Below are positions 34,401 through 49,400 of a stretch of 64,000 bases of DNA, piece after piece (within the stretch, counting starts at the first letter, position 1; each line of letters begins with the position of its first letter). The stretch is from the NCBI GenBank assembly GCA_948146395.1, contig OX411549.1:37780693-37844692 (forward strand). The letters run 5' to 3'. Below the pieces are notes generated by a model. That model was not told where the DNA came from. It made no database searches and saw only the letters and a program-made list of their open reading frames with translations. The DNA is from Fragum whitleyi (Eukaryota > Mollusca > Bivalvia > Cardiida > Cardiidae). The translations under genes were made by a program, and so were the position numbers.

Positions 34401-37400
34401 TGGGGGCCCGGTCTCTAAAATGTCCTGCCCAAATACACTACCCGCCTCTGGTTGGGTTCGAAACCGCTACCACCAGGTTACGAGTCGAGCGCGCTAGCCA
34501 TTCGGCTGATTTTGATTTCATAAAGAGATCGTTACACTTGAATAATGAAAACTTAAACCAAAAGTTCGATATTGAGAGTAGGCCTATAATTCAAACCTTG
34601 TCATACTGATAATGAAAGATACTGCGTTGACAGGAGGTAAAGACAAAGATCAGCCTGACCATATGTGTGAACAGCCTGATACTAGCCTATACCACCTGAA
34701 TTTACTTCTTTATACAGAAAAGTTTAAAAAGTAATATTCTGAAAACATACAATGAATCCTAATAATTTTTAATGTAAATTTTATCCGAGGTTTTATTCCT
34801 GCGTTGGCAAGAGGTTACGACAAAGATCAGCCTGTACATATGTGCAGTCTGATTCTAGTCTATACTACCTATATTTACTTCTTAAACCAGAAAAGTTAAA
34901 AAGTAATACTTTGTTATCTCAAAACAATTACTGAATCCTAGTATTTTTTAAAATAATTTACCCGAGGTTTATTCAGTAGTACAAGAGTCAGTAACTAGCA
35001 ACTTTTGCGCTTACCTCTACTAAACTAAGACCTCTACCGTTTGCATTTATCATCACCTCACCAATGTTACTTGGTAACTGAAATTGTATTACTTTTCAAT
35101 TAATTGTTATCAACGAAGATAGTAATAAATTTATTTCATGTAAGATGGGTTTATCATAGGGCGAACAAAATAATCTGTAAAAAATATGTACTTTATAAGT
35201 GACCAATTCAAGAGGTCTCAATTACTCGCTTTTTGCATTTCTTTTAAAAATTTTCTTACGTAAATTTCTCGCTTAATACTTTAAATGGGTATAACACAAC
35301 CTCAGATTTCTAATGAAAATAACTTATTGATTTATTGAATTGGGTTAAAGAAACTTATCTCGGAGGCTGCAGCACCTAACAATGGATTGCTGGTATTTCT
35401 GAAGCCAGTACTACCATTGCACCCGTTCCTAGCCTCCAGCTGCTCTCCCACATTGGTCTACGATAATCAACCCATTGGTTGCAGACAAACTGTCTAAAAA
35501 TGCAGTCGTCAGAACATCTGTATTTATATATGAGACCCAGCTCGCGCAAAGGGACCACTGAACTCTGAAAAACGAATATTTGAAAAAGAGATCGCGTCCA
35601 ACATAGGTCTCTCAGAGGTCGCATTTCAGTTTTTTCCTATAGAAGGTAGATTGATACTTCTAGATTCGGAAAATAAGCATATTGTGAAAAGTTTCGACCC
35701 TAGTCAATCTGTGCAAACAGCACAGTCTGACAAGAGTCGACACTTTACGCACTACCCAGATGGTCTCTTTTTGCGTGACGGGTCATATACATGCACCTAT
35801 TTAAAGAATACTTACCGTTCTAGTTTGTAGTAATAAAGCATTGTTTTTGTTGACAGTAAAAGACTCTGATATCATTGATTCCATTGGACCATTGACCTGT
35901 ATATTCATGTCAAATGTGTTCGAATACACTCTTGATGCCATTTCAGATAGGGCTTGTAATGCTACTATTGTATCCTGAAATTCAAAGAGAGATATAGGAA
36001 CCTGCATGAGACAAAATAACTTTATCCGAGCCTAGAATGAAAAAGTAATTAATGAAGTGGGCCCGTAATAGTTCCTCAACGTTTCTGAAGTCATGAACTT
36101 TAATAGTGTTAACCGAGGTTTCCTAATTATGTTCATTAGGAAACCTCGGTTAACATTGTGAAAGAACATGTGGTCCAAAATGTTGCGGAACTATTACGCG
36201 TCCACTTCTTATAAACAAGTAATGTCAAATGCCATTTTTGTCATTCTATGTCAATCTCTAGTGATGACTGGCAACTGAAACGACATTATATATTTATTTT
36301 TCATGATATGTATAAAAATAAGTTAGTTTACTATCAAAGACCAACTATGCTTGTAGAGCAAATGATTTTTCAATATCTAGAAAAAATGCCGTCTATTTAA
36401 AGGTCACAGGCGCGGATGCGGTCAGCGATTAATTTATATTCGTACGGATCAATCCACAATTTGTCATCCTGTGTCACCCTTTACATTACCTGTGTGGAAG
36501 AGTAGCCGCCATTCGGATTCCTCTGTGCCGTCAACCATTTCAGTATCATCAACCCATCCTGTCTGTTATCCATCACGGCTAATGTCAACAAGGCGTAAGA
36601 CGTCAGCTCGATATTCAAGGCGTTCCCTTTGCGTTTTTCCCATGGACTCATTGTCGAATCTACTGAGCTGTCTGACTTTGTCCAGTATTTCATTCCGTCT
36701 AAAGAAACAACAACAACAACAAAACATTAAGCAAGTTATACTTACTATTACTATTTTTAAGTTTTGGCGTATCAAACATGTTTAACGATGCTTTAAACAA
36801 GGTGTTCAACGTTTACTTAATATTAGTTGCTTTTTCTAAAACTTTTCTCCCACGTACATAATATCGATTTTGCCGACCTGAACGACTTGATCCAATAATT
36901 CGTTTCATCTAAATACTTACATACAAAAATCTACACCGACAATATATTAAACAGTTTGAATTATTTCTTTTATTGAAAAATGTTCTCTTGAACCTGACCT
37001 GCTTTCAATATTGAAACGTTCGCAAAACGTTTGAAAAATGCTTAACGCTTTGGAAGTGAACTCATGTGCATACAAGTTTTAATTCATAAACGTTTGCAAA
37101 CGCTTCCTGAATAACGGTTAAGATTTGAAAGATCGCCGCTGCCAAACTAAAGATCTACTTATTAGGGTAGTGGATCCACAATAGTTCCGCAAAGTTTTGG
37201 GAGTTATTAGCTTTAACAGTGTTAACCGAGGTTTCCTAATGATTTTCATCGGGAAACCCCGGTCAACATTGTGAAAATCATGAGTTCCGAAATGTTGCGG
37301 AACTATAATGGATTCACTACCTTAAAGAGCTGATAAATACCGATAGTATATTGTTGAATTCCGATATTAACAGAATCGTTGTCATATACATTTTTTGGTG

Positions 37401-40400
37401 GACGACTGAAACTAGTTATATGAGTACGACGTAATTGCGCAACGCACACTTTATTTTCTTTTTTTTTTTAATTGGGACGACCACAGGGTCCTAATTAATA
37501 CCTTTGACAGTTGCTAGTGCTTGTAGTTTATTTACGACCTCTGCCGCTTTCGGACTTCCTGCTAATGTTAGAACATAGCCCGTAACTGCGAGTTCATACG
37601 CATCTGTCATGTTGGATACTTGGTTCTCTAAGAATTGAATAGACTTTCCAATGGGCACGGTGATGTTCTCATTTATCTACAAAAAATCGTCAATAATAAT
37701 AAACTGGTTAATAACCGTGCCAGCGACTACAATATAGTTTATTGGAGGTAAAATATTTCCAAATTGCGATTGCCTTGCGAAAAGTTACTGTAATGTGTTT
37801 AATTATTACTGATTTCCTGGCAGAAAATCAAAACATACGTATTTACAAATAGGTAGGCTAAACCATTCCGATGTCATCCTGAAAAATGAAATACCTTCTG
37901 TGTGTTCCGGATTTTTCAAGTAACCACCCCTATGAGTGTTTGGAGCGAGTTTTGAATGAATTCAAGGAAGTCATCAAATAGGCCTATCGCTAATTCTGTT
38001 CATCCTGATTACCTCCCTATTCATATTCCATACAGGTTCTATAAATAGTTTTCTACCTCTTCACTGACCAATCAGACGCTTGAAATTTCAATTATGTCAG
38101 AGAGATTTTACTATTATTCCTTTATTTATTTTGAATGATGTTGTTGATTCTATCTTTTTCAGTGCGTTTGGAGCGATTATGAATGGCTTGAGTGAGTCAT
38201 GGTTTTGGAATGAATGAATGGAGCGCTGAATATGCGGTTTAGAATGGTTTTGATTGAGATAAATTTCAATTTCACGATGTAACTAACTTTAAGATTATCA
38301 TCGCCCACTCATCTAGTGTTGCATTTGATACCACTTTGAAAAAATATTTCACTTAATTCAGTTGCACCGTGAAGAAAAAGGTCAATATAAATCACACAGT
38401 ATGGCTTGTTTTTAATGGCGATGTACACTTGATCCAAGAAATGTCTCTCGAATCACGAGGGTTACACTGGACCATGCAAATTTAGGCCAATTGACTGTTA
38501 CCGAGTTAACGTACAAGCTACGATATATATAATGTCACTTATCCCTTTTACCGATCTAGCTTCCAACAACGCTGCAAGCACGAAGGCTGTTAATGACCTT
38601 TCACCCGCAGTTGAACCTCCCTGTAAAAAATCGTTTGATTCGATTGATAACAATTATATACAGTAATTGACTCATATTGCACCCTACGCTTTCGATATAT
38701 TTTGTGAAAATATAAATCCTTTAATAATATAGATGGTTAAATTTATGATATTTGATAAATGTAACTGTATAAAACCATGTCAATAAATCCAAAAACCGTC
38801 ACCGTACATAAAGTTGTTGAAGTAAAATAGAAGAAATTTACTGTCTGTGAATATAGTTCTAAACTTTTGATTTTCTTCAATTATCGTAAAAATTCCAATA
38901 GATCCCCATGTGCCAATAAAACCCATTCCCCTTTTATTGGATTTTACAAAATTCTTTAAGCCTCCAATAAAGGCCCATACCAAAAAGATCAAGGGTATCG
39001 AAAATTCATCAGAGGCTCATTCACAATTTCCCCAACCAAATGATTTTTTTCGCGGATTATGATAGTGTTTGCCCTTTTTCACCATTTTAACAAACATCGA
39101 TGGCTCAGCGCAATACATGTGTAACTAACTATATGTGTATAGACAGTTACAACTGTTTTGCGCTGAGCAATTGATATGTAGTGTAGCCTCTAAAAAAGAC
39201 AATCCCTTTTTACTAAAATGCAATGATTCTAATAGAACCCCTGGGTTCTATAAGTACTTTATCAGTTTGTGTTTGATGGAAGGTCAAAGGGATACGTTGA
39301 AGTCGGAAATGAAGAAAACAAGGGGAAGAGATAATGGAAATAATAAGACATAAGATATAATACCTGCATTTCTTTGTGAAGAACCTTTCCTGGTTCTTGG
39401 AATGTTCCATTTTTATTTTGATACTTAAATATCCAGTTGACAGCCTTATGTATTACGTCATCGTCAACAAATATGTATGGCTTTGCCTGGACAAAAGACT
39501 TCAGTACGAATGCCGTCAACCTAAATTCAATGTATGATAATGATAATTGTGTTATTTTAAGGTGATTGTTTGGATGATCAGGAAATTGTTCGTTTCATTT
39601 GTTGTTTGTAAAAAGGCGAAAATATATCATTAAGATTAAAATTGAGGATTCAATCCTTTCTATTTCTAAATAAAATACCGCCAGACAAAAGCACCATAAT
39701 GCTTAATTTTAATAACGGACCTAAGCCGAGAGTCCTCAGTTTTTTTAGCCATGGTTAGGTCGACAAAATTGATAACTTGTATTACGGTTTAAATAAAGAA
39801 GAATCATAATGTGTCACTAATAGATACATAGTTAGTTCATGGTCAACTTACCACATGCTTCCAGACGGGTCACTATTACCAAATGCACTGAAAGATCCAT
39901 CGTCATGTTGATAAGTAAGCTCTTTCTGATAACCTAAAATGAGATGAGGATGTTTTTTTAAGGTAGTGGGCCCGAAATAGTTACGCAATGTTTCGGAAGT
40001 TATGATCTTCGGCAGTATTAACCGATGATTTCATAATAGAAACTCGGTCAACATTGTGAAAGATCACGATTTCCGAAATGTTGCAGAACTACTATGGATC
40101 CATTATTTTTAATATTAAACATATGATAATATACGATCGTCATTCGTTGATTTTAAAGATCTAATGCCTGACCTTATTCAAACCCTCAATACGAAATCAG
40201 TATAATTAAAACATAAATCTCATTCTGTTTAAAACCAAAAACAATCAAACTATTGGTGTTGAGTATCTACGAAAAAAAACTGGATCATAAGAACTCTGTG
40301 TGCGTTTAAAACGGGCTGCAAATAACATGCTCTTGTTTATTTTTTTTTATTGGAGATTTTGTTGAAATGTATAACTGGATATTACTATATCACATTAGAG

Positions 40401-43400
40401 TAAGTCTGTGATAATATTCATAAAATCAATAATAAGAAACAAGCGTAATCAACATTTGTGTACCTTTGACCATAAATCCTTTTGATTTCAGGAAGGTAGC
40501 TTCGTCTAAGTTGTTGGTGATCTCGAGATATCTCGTGATGAAAATGTTGGGTGCAAAATTTAGCATGTTCTGTTCGCCACAGCCATATGGTATCTTTAAT
40601 AAGCTTTCAAGTCCGTTAATACTTGGTCCCATCAAATCACCTAAAACATACAGATCTTTGCTTTTGTGTTGTTTAAGAAACATAACGATTGTCTTTCCAA
40701 TCATTCTCTGTATTTGAAAATAAAATATAAACCCTGATTCTTTCGAGGAATTTCGACTATAATTTAGAATTTTGAATGGTAGAAATTTAATCTTCTGGTA
40801 ATGAATCTTTAATTTCATAAAACACATACATACCTATGACAGATACTGTGACCCTCTCTGAACCTTGCACAGTACTGGGTGGAAAAGAAACTGGTACAAT
40901 AGTACTGAATTCTGATTGTTGGCTGAGGTCTATTAGTGCAGGGAAGTTATATTCTTGCGGGGTTCCTTCGGGCTACAATATATAATAAATGTTAAAGAAT
41001 CACAATTGTTACCTGGCATGGTTGATGCCCGTCTTTTAGTTACCAAAAAAGGGAAGTTGTTTTTGATGCGTTATAGAAACAAGTAAAATACCAGAAATAC
41101 CCTTTATTTTGAAACAGCTATATTTATTTATCATTTGATCTGAAAAACTTTATATCCCACCAATTTTGTGTAAGTTTTTCTTTGTCACAATTTGTTCTGT
41201 CTAAAATTTCAATATTTGAATCACCTATGATGCATAACATTTTTGTTTGTTTTCCTACAACGTGTCCTCTATACTACTTCATACCTCGACAATAAGCTGT
41301 TTCTTTATAGCATCTGCTGCGAACAAGGACTGCGCTACGATATTGAGGTCAATTTTACCGATTCGTCTTGGAATGATAGGAAAATATACGGGCGTTGCTG
41401 CATTTGGCTCAATCTGGAGTAAATGAGTAATAATATATAAATACAACTAAATCATGATGGCAACGGTTATCCACATGGAATTAAGCCTGCACCTTAAATC
41501 ATAAAGTCAAGCTAGATATGGTGTTATTATAACCATCACCTTTACGAAACTATGCCTATGATGCTAAATATATCAATATATTTTCAAAGTATATAACCTC
41601 ATGATTTACATGAAAACGTTCGCGAAGCGTTTTCGTTGCACGTGACTTCATGTGCTTGTGGTATTATTTTCTAAATGTTTGCAACGTACTTGCAACCTGA
41701 GCACAGAGCGGCTTTGATGGCAAAAGTATTTTACAATGTCTTCTAATAACATGGTCATAAACGCGTTGAGAGCGATTTCATCTGTATTATTGGTAAGGCC
41801 GACTTACTCTGACAAATCTAGCCACGTCAGCAGGATACGCGTTTGTCCACCAAGATGTTATATGAACATTGTCATAGTCAGGATTGGATTTTAGCAGAAC
41901 GTACACCTGAAAAGGATATGAGATTTAGTTGTCAAAAACTTCATTGTTGAAGACTCTACAACACAGCATTTTACATATAAAATAGAAAAATAATAAAGGA
42001 ATAAATGAAAAATACATAAATAAATAAATTAATAAATGAATAATTACAAAAGGTAATTAAATAAACTTAAAGACCTAGTTTAATCCTTATACAATTGACC
42101 ACCCCAAAATGAGATATACAATTAACCACCCATTGTTATCTTAATGGTTTTATGGCCCTTATCGTAATCACTTAATCACCTTGTTTATCCTACCAATATG
42201 TTTATTGGTAGAGATACACAGACAGAGATTTGTATTGATTTTACTTATTTGTTAGTGATAAATAATCGGTCCTCTCTGAAGTAAAATAAGATTTATTTTA
42301 TGGTTTTTCACTGTTCTATTCATTTCTCATTTTTTGTTGTATGTTTTTATTTTGATTTCAGACCCAAGCAATGTGATTTGTGGTAGTGATAAAATAGTGA
42401 TAAAATAGTCCTTACTACAGCTCAAAAAAGCTGTAATTTCGACAGTCTTGTCGTCCCTGACAAAATTGTTTTAAGCTAATATGTTTGCATAGCACTGGAA
42501 AGAAAACATGATTTCCAAATCTAAAAAACAACCTTATATGGACACAAATGGCGTTGAATTGTGCAACTGTCTGTGTGAATGAGTCCTTAAATTTAAAATT
42601 ATATCATTTTTATGATGATTTCTTATTACATTCTTGTGCAGACCAACAAACACTGTGTGTCTTAGAAATAAGTTGTATACGGCCATATAAAGACTCTCTA
42701 CATGTAATGCCTGCATGTTGTAGGCAGTTGAAAAAACATTAATTGATATGATTAAGATTAAACCTCTTTCTTATTATATGACTCACATTTTAAAAACTGT
42801 CATTACTTTTTTTTCTTCAATTTCATTTTTTAAAGAGTGTTATAGGAAAATTTGTTAAAATTGCTATACCAAATTTCAAATTCTACTAAACAACAACAAC
42901 ATTTTTAAAAAAAGAACTTGACAATTTGTCATGAATAAAAAATGAAAAACGTTTTATGTTAGTCTAAATTAAAATGTCAACAGTATAAAACTATAGGTGC
43001 AAAAATTATTATTATGTAGATATGACCAAAGCAGTAGACTATCAAATATTGGAATATACAAGGTGATTAACCTCCTGGTGTCATACTGAGATAAACAATT
43101 AGCTTATCAGTGACTTATCAGTAGGTCCCGAGATAAACAACATTCCTTAAACTAGGTCTTTAACCGAAAATATTTCGATAACGATTTTATCCATATCTTT
43201 TGAAATCATATATTTGTGACCCGTCGCAAGAAAAGGGACCATCTGGGAACTCTTTACAATAAATATTTGAAAAAGAGATTTGGTACAGAATATATCAACC
43301 AGAGGTCGCATTTCAGAAATTCTTTCACTGGAAGGTAGATAATTAATTCTAGATTTCAGAAAATAAGCACAATGCGAAAAGTTTTGACCTTAGTCAGTCT

Positions 43401-46400
43401 GCGCAATCCGCGCAGTCTGACTAGGGTCGACACTTTACGCACTACCCAGGTGGTCCCTTTTCGCGTGACGGGTCACATTTATAATATTCCATATTAGGTC
43501 TAAATTTTTACAGGCATAATTTGACAGGAAAAAACGTGACAAATTACTTACGTAAATAGGGAACTTCATATAGTTGAACACATTGGCCTGTATAATCACT
43601 TTCTCTCCTCTAATTACAGAATATGGCAAGTGTAGACGAACAAAAAACGGTAGGAAAGTTTTCAGCTGCACAAAAGAAAGTAAATGAACGAAGTCTGAAA
43701 AGACTGCAATATGAAGTTAGTGCTTAAGGTTTTAAAAAGCTGCATTTGCATTTTAATATCTTAATACCTTCGAAGACAAGTCTACCAAAAGGCAAATATG
43801 GCATCTAATATTTCAAACATTATTATCTTTTAGCTGGTCTAAAAATGGAAATGCTTTGCTAACGTACTCACTTTTTCCATCAATCGACTTTTGATTGAGG
43901 TATGAAAACCCAAAAATCAAATTTATCAATACTTCTAACAAAAAAAAAACAATCTAAATGTATAAATTTGCTTGAGAGATCATTTGTCAATTTGTCTGAA
44001 CATATATAGACAAAATTGACCAAAATCAATTTTGCCTATATATATGTTCAGACAAAATTGACCTTTTAAACCCATTTAAACAAGCATATCTATACCATGT
44101 TTTGTCTCTTCAGGGAATGACGCAAAAATAGGTATTCATCTTAGTATATAAAATATTTCTTCATTACCGATGGCAATGATTTACGTACATTTACTGGATT
44201 CGATAATCCAAGGCCCGATTCAGGATGCACAGCAAAGGCCGAGGCTACCCAGGATGTGATTGTGTCTGGTACCCGATCTTCGAACACTGCAGTGCCGTCA
44301 GTCCTTTGAAAATAAATAAAACACCTGTAACTATGTAAATTATTTATCATTTTCCATGTTGAATGAATGAAAGATCTACGTGAAAATGAATAAGGAATAT
44401 CGGTCTCAATAAAAGCATGTATGCGGAATTATTCAATTTTAAGGAATTATTTTTGATACACACATTAAGAGGAGACAAGAATGTTGAACTTGTAGAATGT
44501 ATCTTTTTCATCTTTAATTAAATAGATATTGATTTAGGATACATTACTCGCTTATTGTTGGCTAGTATGGAAATGAAAAAGGAAGCATGATTAAGAAATC
44601 CACCAGCAATTTTAAGCGAATCAGATACCTCTCAGGTATATACTTGGAAATATGTGACCCGTCACGCGGAAAGAGACCATCTTGGTAGTTCGTAAAGTGT
44701 CGAACCTAGTCAGACTGCGCGGCTTGCGCAGACTGACTAGGGTCGAAACTTTTCGCACTTAGCTACTTTTCTGAGTAAATAATAATCAATCTATCTGACT
44801 TTGAAAGAATTTATGAAATACGACATCTGGTTGTCCTGTACTAGAATAAATCTCTTTGTGAAATATTCATTTTACGGAGTTCTAAGATAGTCCCTTTTCG
44901 CGAGACGGGTCACAATTATATGCAGTCAGTATAATCAAGAAATGTATTAAAAAATATCACCAAACCGAACACTTTTAATTTTTTTTATTTTTTTTTCTTC
45001 GAAATTTCTATCTTAATACAAATTGTTTTTTGTTTTTGTTTTTTTGACGAGAAAAAAGTCGCTGAAGCTTTAAAAACGGGATAAGAGCGAATTTCAAGTC
45101 TACTTAAAAGAAACATGCAAATGTGTATGGTTCTTCAACGTTGCTTTGTTAGAAACTACTACACAAAACAAAACAAAAACACATCTTTCATAAAAAATGT
45201 CAAGTTCCTTTAATCTTCAGGTGTAGTTTTTTAGAATCAACTCTAAATTTTACAATGCAATGCACTAAAAGAATGTTAACCCAAACCATTTTTATATTTT
45301 CGTTTTATGATACTGATAAACAATAAGCAAGCATATAAAAAACATACGAAGTTGTCGATTTCCACAGCCAAGTTTCGGGAAATAATTTGCGGACTCTTTG
45401 AACAGGTTTAAGTTCATTCCGTGAGGGAGCTCTCACACTTTTAGCCATTGCTCGAACTGGTGCTTCTGCGGCCATCATCATAGCTCCATCAGCCATTTCC
45501 ATAGGCATAGCCATAGGGCGTCCCCAAGCTGTATAATATGTTGTTAGGATTAGTTCAAGACAGCCATTGCCAGTTTATTCCATTACCAGACGACAATACT
45601 TTAGACTTGTCCAATTTCAAAGAGGATGCAGCCTACAGTTTCTAGCTGTTTATTTGTAAAATTGTTGTCCTTTTGGGGGAAAACGCTGTAGACAATGTAG
45701 AAATTGCTTGTAAAAAGCAATTTCTTAATTTTCAACAACGTTTTTCCGAAGATGTTTTTTTTTTTATTTTTGTCATTGGCGTAAAAAGTCGGATTAATTT
45801 GATTGTTTACATTTCTATATCTCTCGACCCAAATTAGTTTGCATGTACATGTTTTGAATTGGATGAAAATCTCTCTGTACCTTGCCAAAGCGATGTTTTC
45901 TTCTAGGAAATGGTACCGTACACTTGCATGCGTTGAATCAGAGCCCGACTTCATATGGCCGTCATTTGTTTAGTTTATACTAATTTATTTCAGTTTGATT
46001 GTGACGCAAGTATATTATAAATAGAAACGTGTTCAAACACTCAATCAAGATGGTTGCAAGTCCCTGATAGAGGACAAACTGCTTAAACCCCCTATTTCCA
46101 AATTCTGCATGGTTTACTGGGGATGGCTGTTAAGTTTATCCCGGTGACTATGGGGCTTTAACCACGGATCTTCGTATCAAATGTCAAGTCGTTACCGATT
46201 GTCCTGAAGTAACTGTCTGAAAGGCAGCACTTGCTGCATGATGATAAGAGTTACCTTTTTATTTATACGGAACTAAGTAAGGATTTCTTATAGAAGACTT
46301 TCTTTTGTCGAGTGAAACCCAACTGTTTTTATATCGGTTCTACTATTGCTTGGTAATGTCATTTATGTCCATATATATGTAACGAGTTAGGTCCTTGATC

Positions 46401-49400
46401 TGTTTTTATGTTGTTTTTGGAAATAAGATAATACAAAAGGCAAAGGCTTTCAAAAGCAGGACAAAACCAACCTTCGTTTACATGTCTTGCATTTCTACCA
46501 GATATAAGTAAGAAAGATAAACGATGCTCAAAACTCGTATCTATAAGCAAGACGGGGTGTAACATATTGTCAAATTACCATTACCGAGAAGAGAGTTACA
46601 TTGTGGTTTTTTTTCTAAAAGAGCACCGCGGAGAACGATTCTGACCAGTTCGGGTAACGATTGTTCAATTTCCAGAACCAAGCCAACTCCAACACCAGGG
46701 CAATACTATTGAAAGCTAACAGATACATGTGCATGGACAGACTTACAAGATATACCGATACAATGAAGCTTACTAAACACATGTATACACAAGTAACATA
46801 GAGCCATAACCGTAAGTGGAATAGTTACATTGTGTTTCGTGTTTTCCACAGCCAAGTTTCTGGGAAATCCTTTCGAACACGTGTGGGTAACTTGAGGTCT
46901 GACTTGGTGGGAAGGGGGCCCTTGCTATTTCGAGCAACTACGACAGGGGCCGGTGCTGCGTCAAATAAGGCCATACGGGACGAAAACAAGTGTCTACTGC
47001 TGCGGCTTGCTTTTTATATAAGAAGAAAAAGAAGGTCCATTAACTAACAATCATTAACTGGCAAATGGTCATTTGATGAAATAAACATATTTTTTGACAG
47101 TTTAACTTGATCTACGACTAAAGTGTCACAATGTTATAACTTATTATTATTTTTTTTTCCATTAACATATTTTTAAAATAACGAGAAAAAGAATATTTTA
47201 AATGTGATTCGCTGGAGCTCTGGATAAAGGAACTGCCTAGAATATCTCAAAATAGAGGACCGATTGAGGGACATATTGTTACATTATAATTTTATTTTTT
47301 TTATATATTTGGTTAAACGAAATCTTTCAGACAGTTCGGAGCGAACGGATCAACAGACAAATAAATTCCTTAGAGGATATCTAATTGTTCCGTTGATGGT
47401 GACATGCAGTTACTTACATTCTCTATGATCGTAAACCAAGGCATCTGTTAAATAAACAACTCCTGTATTCTGAAAAGAGATACCAATATATCCATACAAA
47501 GACAGCAAAATGCAAAGTATGGCGAAAAAACATGTAAACGTTAAAAAACAAATAAATTCGAATCATACAACTCTTGCATAAACAAAAGCCCATTAAGGCC
47601 CGTTCCCACTGCCAAACGGACATAAAACGAATGCTTATCGGACAAAACGGAAGAGTGATAAACTATCCGTTCCGCTAGACTTGATAAAAACTGATAAGCT
47701 TTAAACTTTCTGCGCGGATAAAATGGGTGGGCGCTCGTCGGATAGCGCGTATACAAAGCATTTGTACAGAATAAGAAACAGATACAAATCCTTTTTTCAA
47801 CGGATGTGAAGATTTTCATACGTTTTACATCCCCAATGTACCGTAAGTACAGTGAGGTCGGGCCTTTTCAACCGTCTTTCAAAATATCCTTCATAGTTTA
47901 ATGGGTGATCGTCGTGAATCGTATCTTTATTACATTTGTTATGAAATATATAGAGGATATTGAATGAGTGGTCATGGAATACTGAATTTATTAAACGAGT
48001 CATCTATAAACAGATAAAAACGAGGCTACGCAGAGTTTTTATCTGTTTTAGATGACGAGTTTAATAAATTTTGTATTTTATGAGCACAAATTTTATATTC
48101 TATTTATAATATGACCCGAATATTTGCGAAAAATCGACAAAATTCTTGAAATTCAAAATTTCAATTTTCCGCGAAACTTATAACGCCGCTTGAAACTCAC
48201 GTCAAAATATATACATAATGACGCCATTTTCGCGGTTACAAAATAGCGTTACTATTCGCTCTGAGCTCATTTGCATAATTATTTCACTAGTGTAATAACA
48301 CCCGTGTAATATCAAAAATAATCAACGGGGTTATTTCACTCCCGCGACGTAGGTCATATTATAAATTTTGCTTATCGTCAAACCATGGTAAGAGTGATGA
48401 CCGACAACATTGGCCTTTGACCAATACTTGTTAAGAGTGTGGTTTTGACTCCTTTAGTTTGCTATAAATAATTTTACCTCGAAAACGTCCTGTGCATCTT
48501 GCCCACCTGTAGGCATTGGCCATCTCCAGCAGAACCAATCACATGCAAACGGATAACCACGCCCATCGAATGACTCTAGCTCGGAACGGACCTGTGAGAG
48601 AAGAAAAGTATAGATATTCAATATCAGTGATTATGAACTATAAAATACAAAGTAAAAGAAGGAGAATGCCATTAAGTATGGTCAATTCCGAAAAAGGGTA
48701 CCTTAAGCGGTTGGAACTAGTTCTTACAAGAGATGAGTTTAATTAGGCATATTAAGGCATGTTTCGATTCCACCCTTCATCAATGGTGCGGTCAAAGGCT
48801 ACTGTAGCAGTAGTTAAGTAAACATAAATACAAATAGGATGTTCTTCATTTATTACCCTAACTGCTGACTTGCCAAGTCATTTCTAGTTTTCTTCTATTG
48901 TCTACAGCTACGGTTTTTTGGTCACCAAACAACGAAATACATGTACAACAAGAGTATATAGAAAGATGCGTTACCTGTTGTTTTGTGATGTCATTTCCAG
49001 ATTTAAGAAGCAGCACGCTTTTGTCTACAGCTAAGAGGTTAACTTTAGATCCAGGATCAGCTTTAACTGTGAGTTTAATCTTATCTGCAGGCTGAGCCAT
49101 TCCTCTATTGAATTCGAGGGATACCTAGAATATTTATGCAATTAAGATACTTCAGAATGAACTCAGTTGGTATGTCTATTTAGTTTGTGCTTTAAAATGG
49201 TAATTTGATTTAATGAATTGAGCAGTAGTCGTCGAATCATATTAGAATACTCACTTACGAATGAAATATCTAGCTTTTCAAATTCATGGGTGCTTTATTT
49301 TTCCAAAGTTTTGACAATTTATTATAAACAAAAAATGCTCATTAAAAAAACAAGAACAGGACACTATTTTCAAAACAACAAGCAAACAACAAGAAACGTG

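Noticed and set aside
40466..40717. Plus-strand frame of 83 codons.
   Set aside because: Antisense shadow of the conserved thioester exon; the same applies to plus-strand frames at 36471, 46832, 52026 and 61859.
46610..46760. A third alternative bait exon between 18B and 18A, because the minus strand is open and ends in ACAATGTAACT like exon 18A.
   Set aside because: The FPETWLW block is missing, and the phase-1 acceptors available lead into stop codons before the donor. At most it is a remnant of an 18A-like end.
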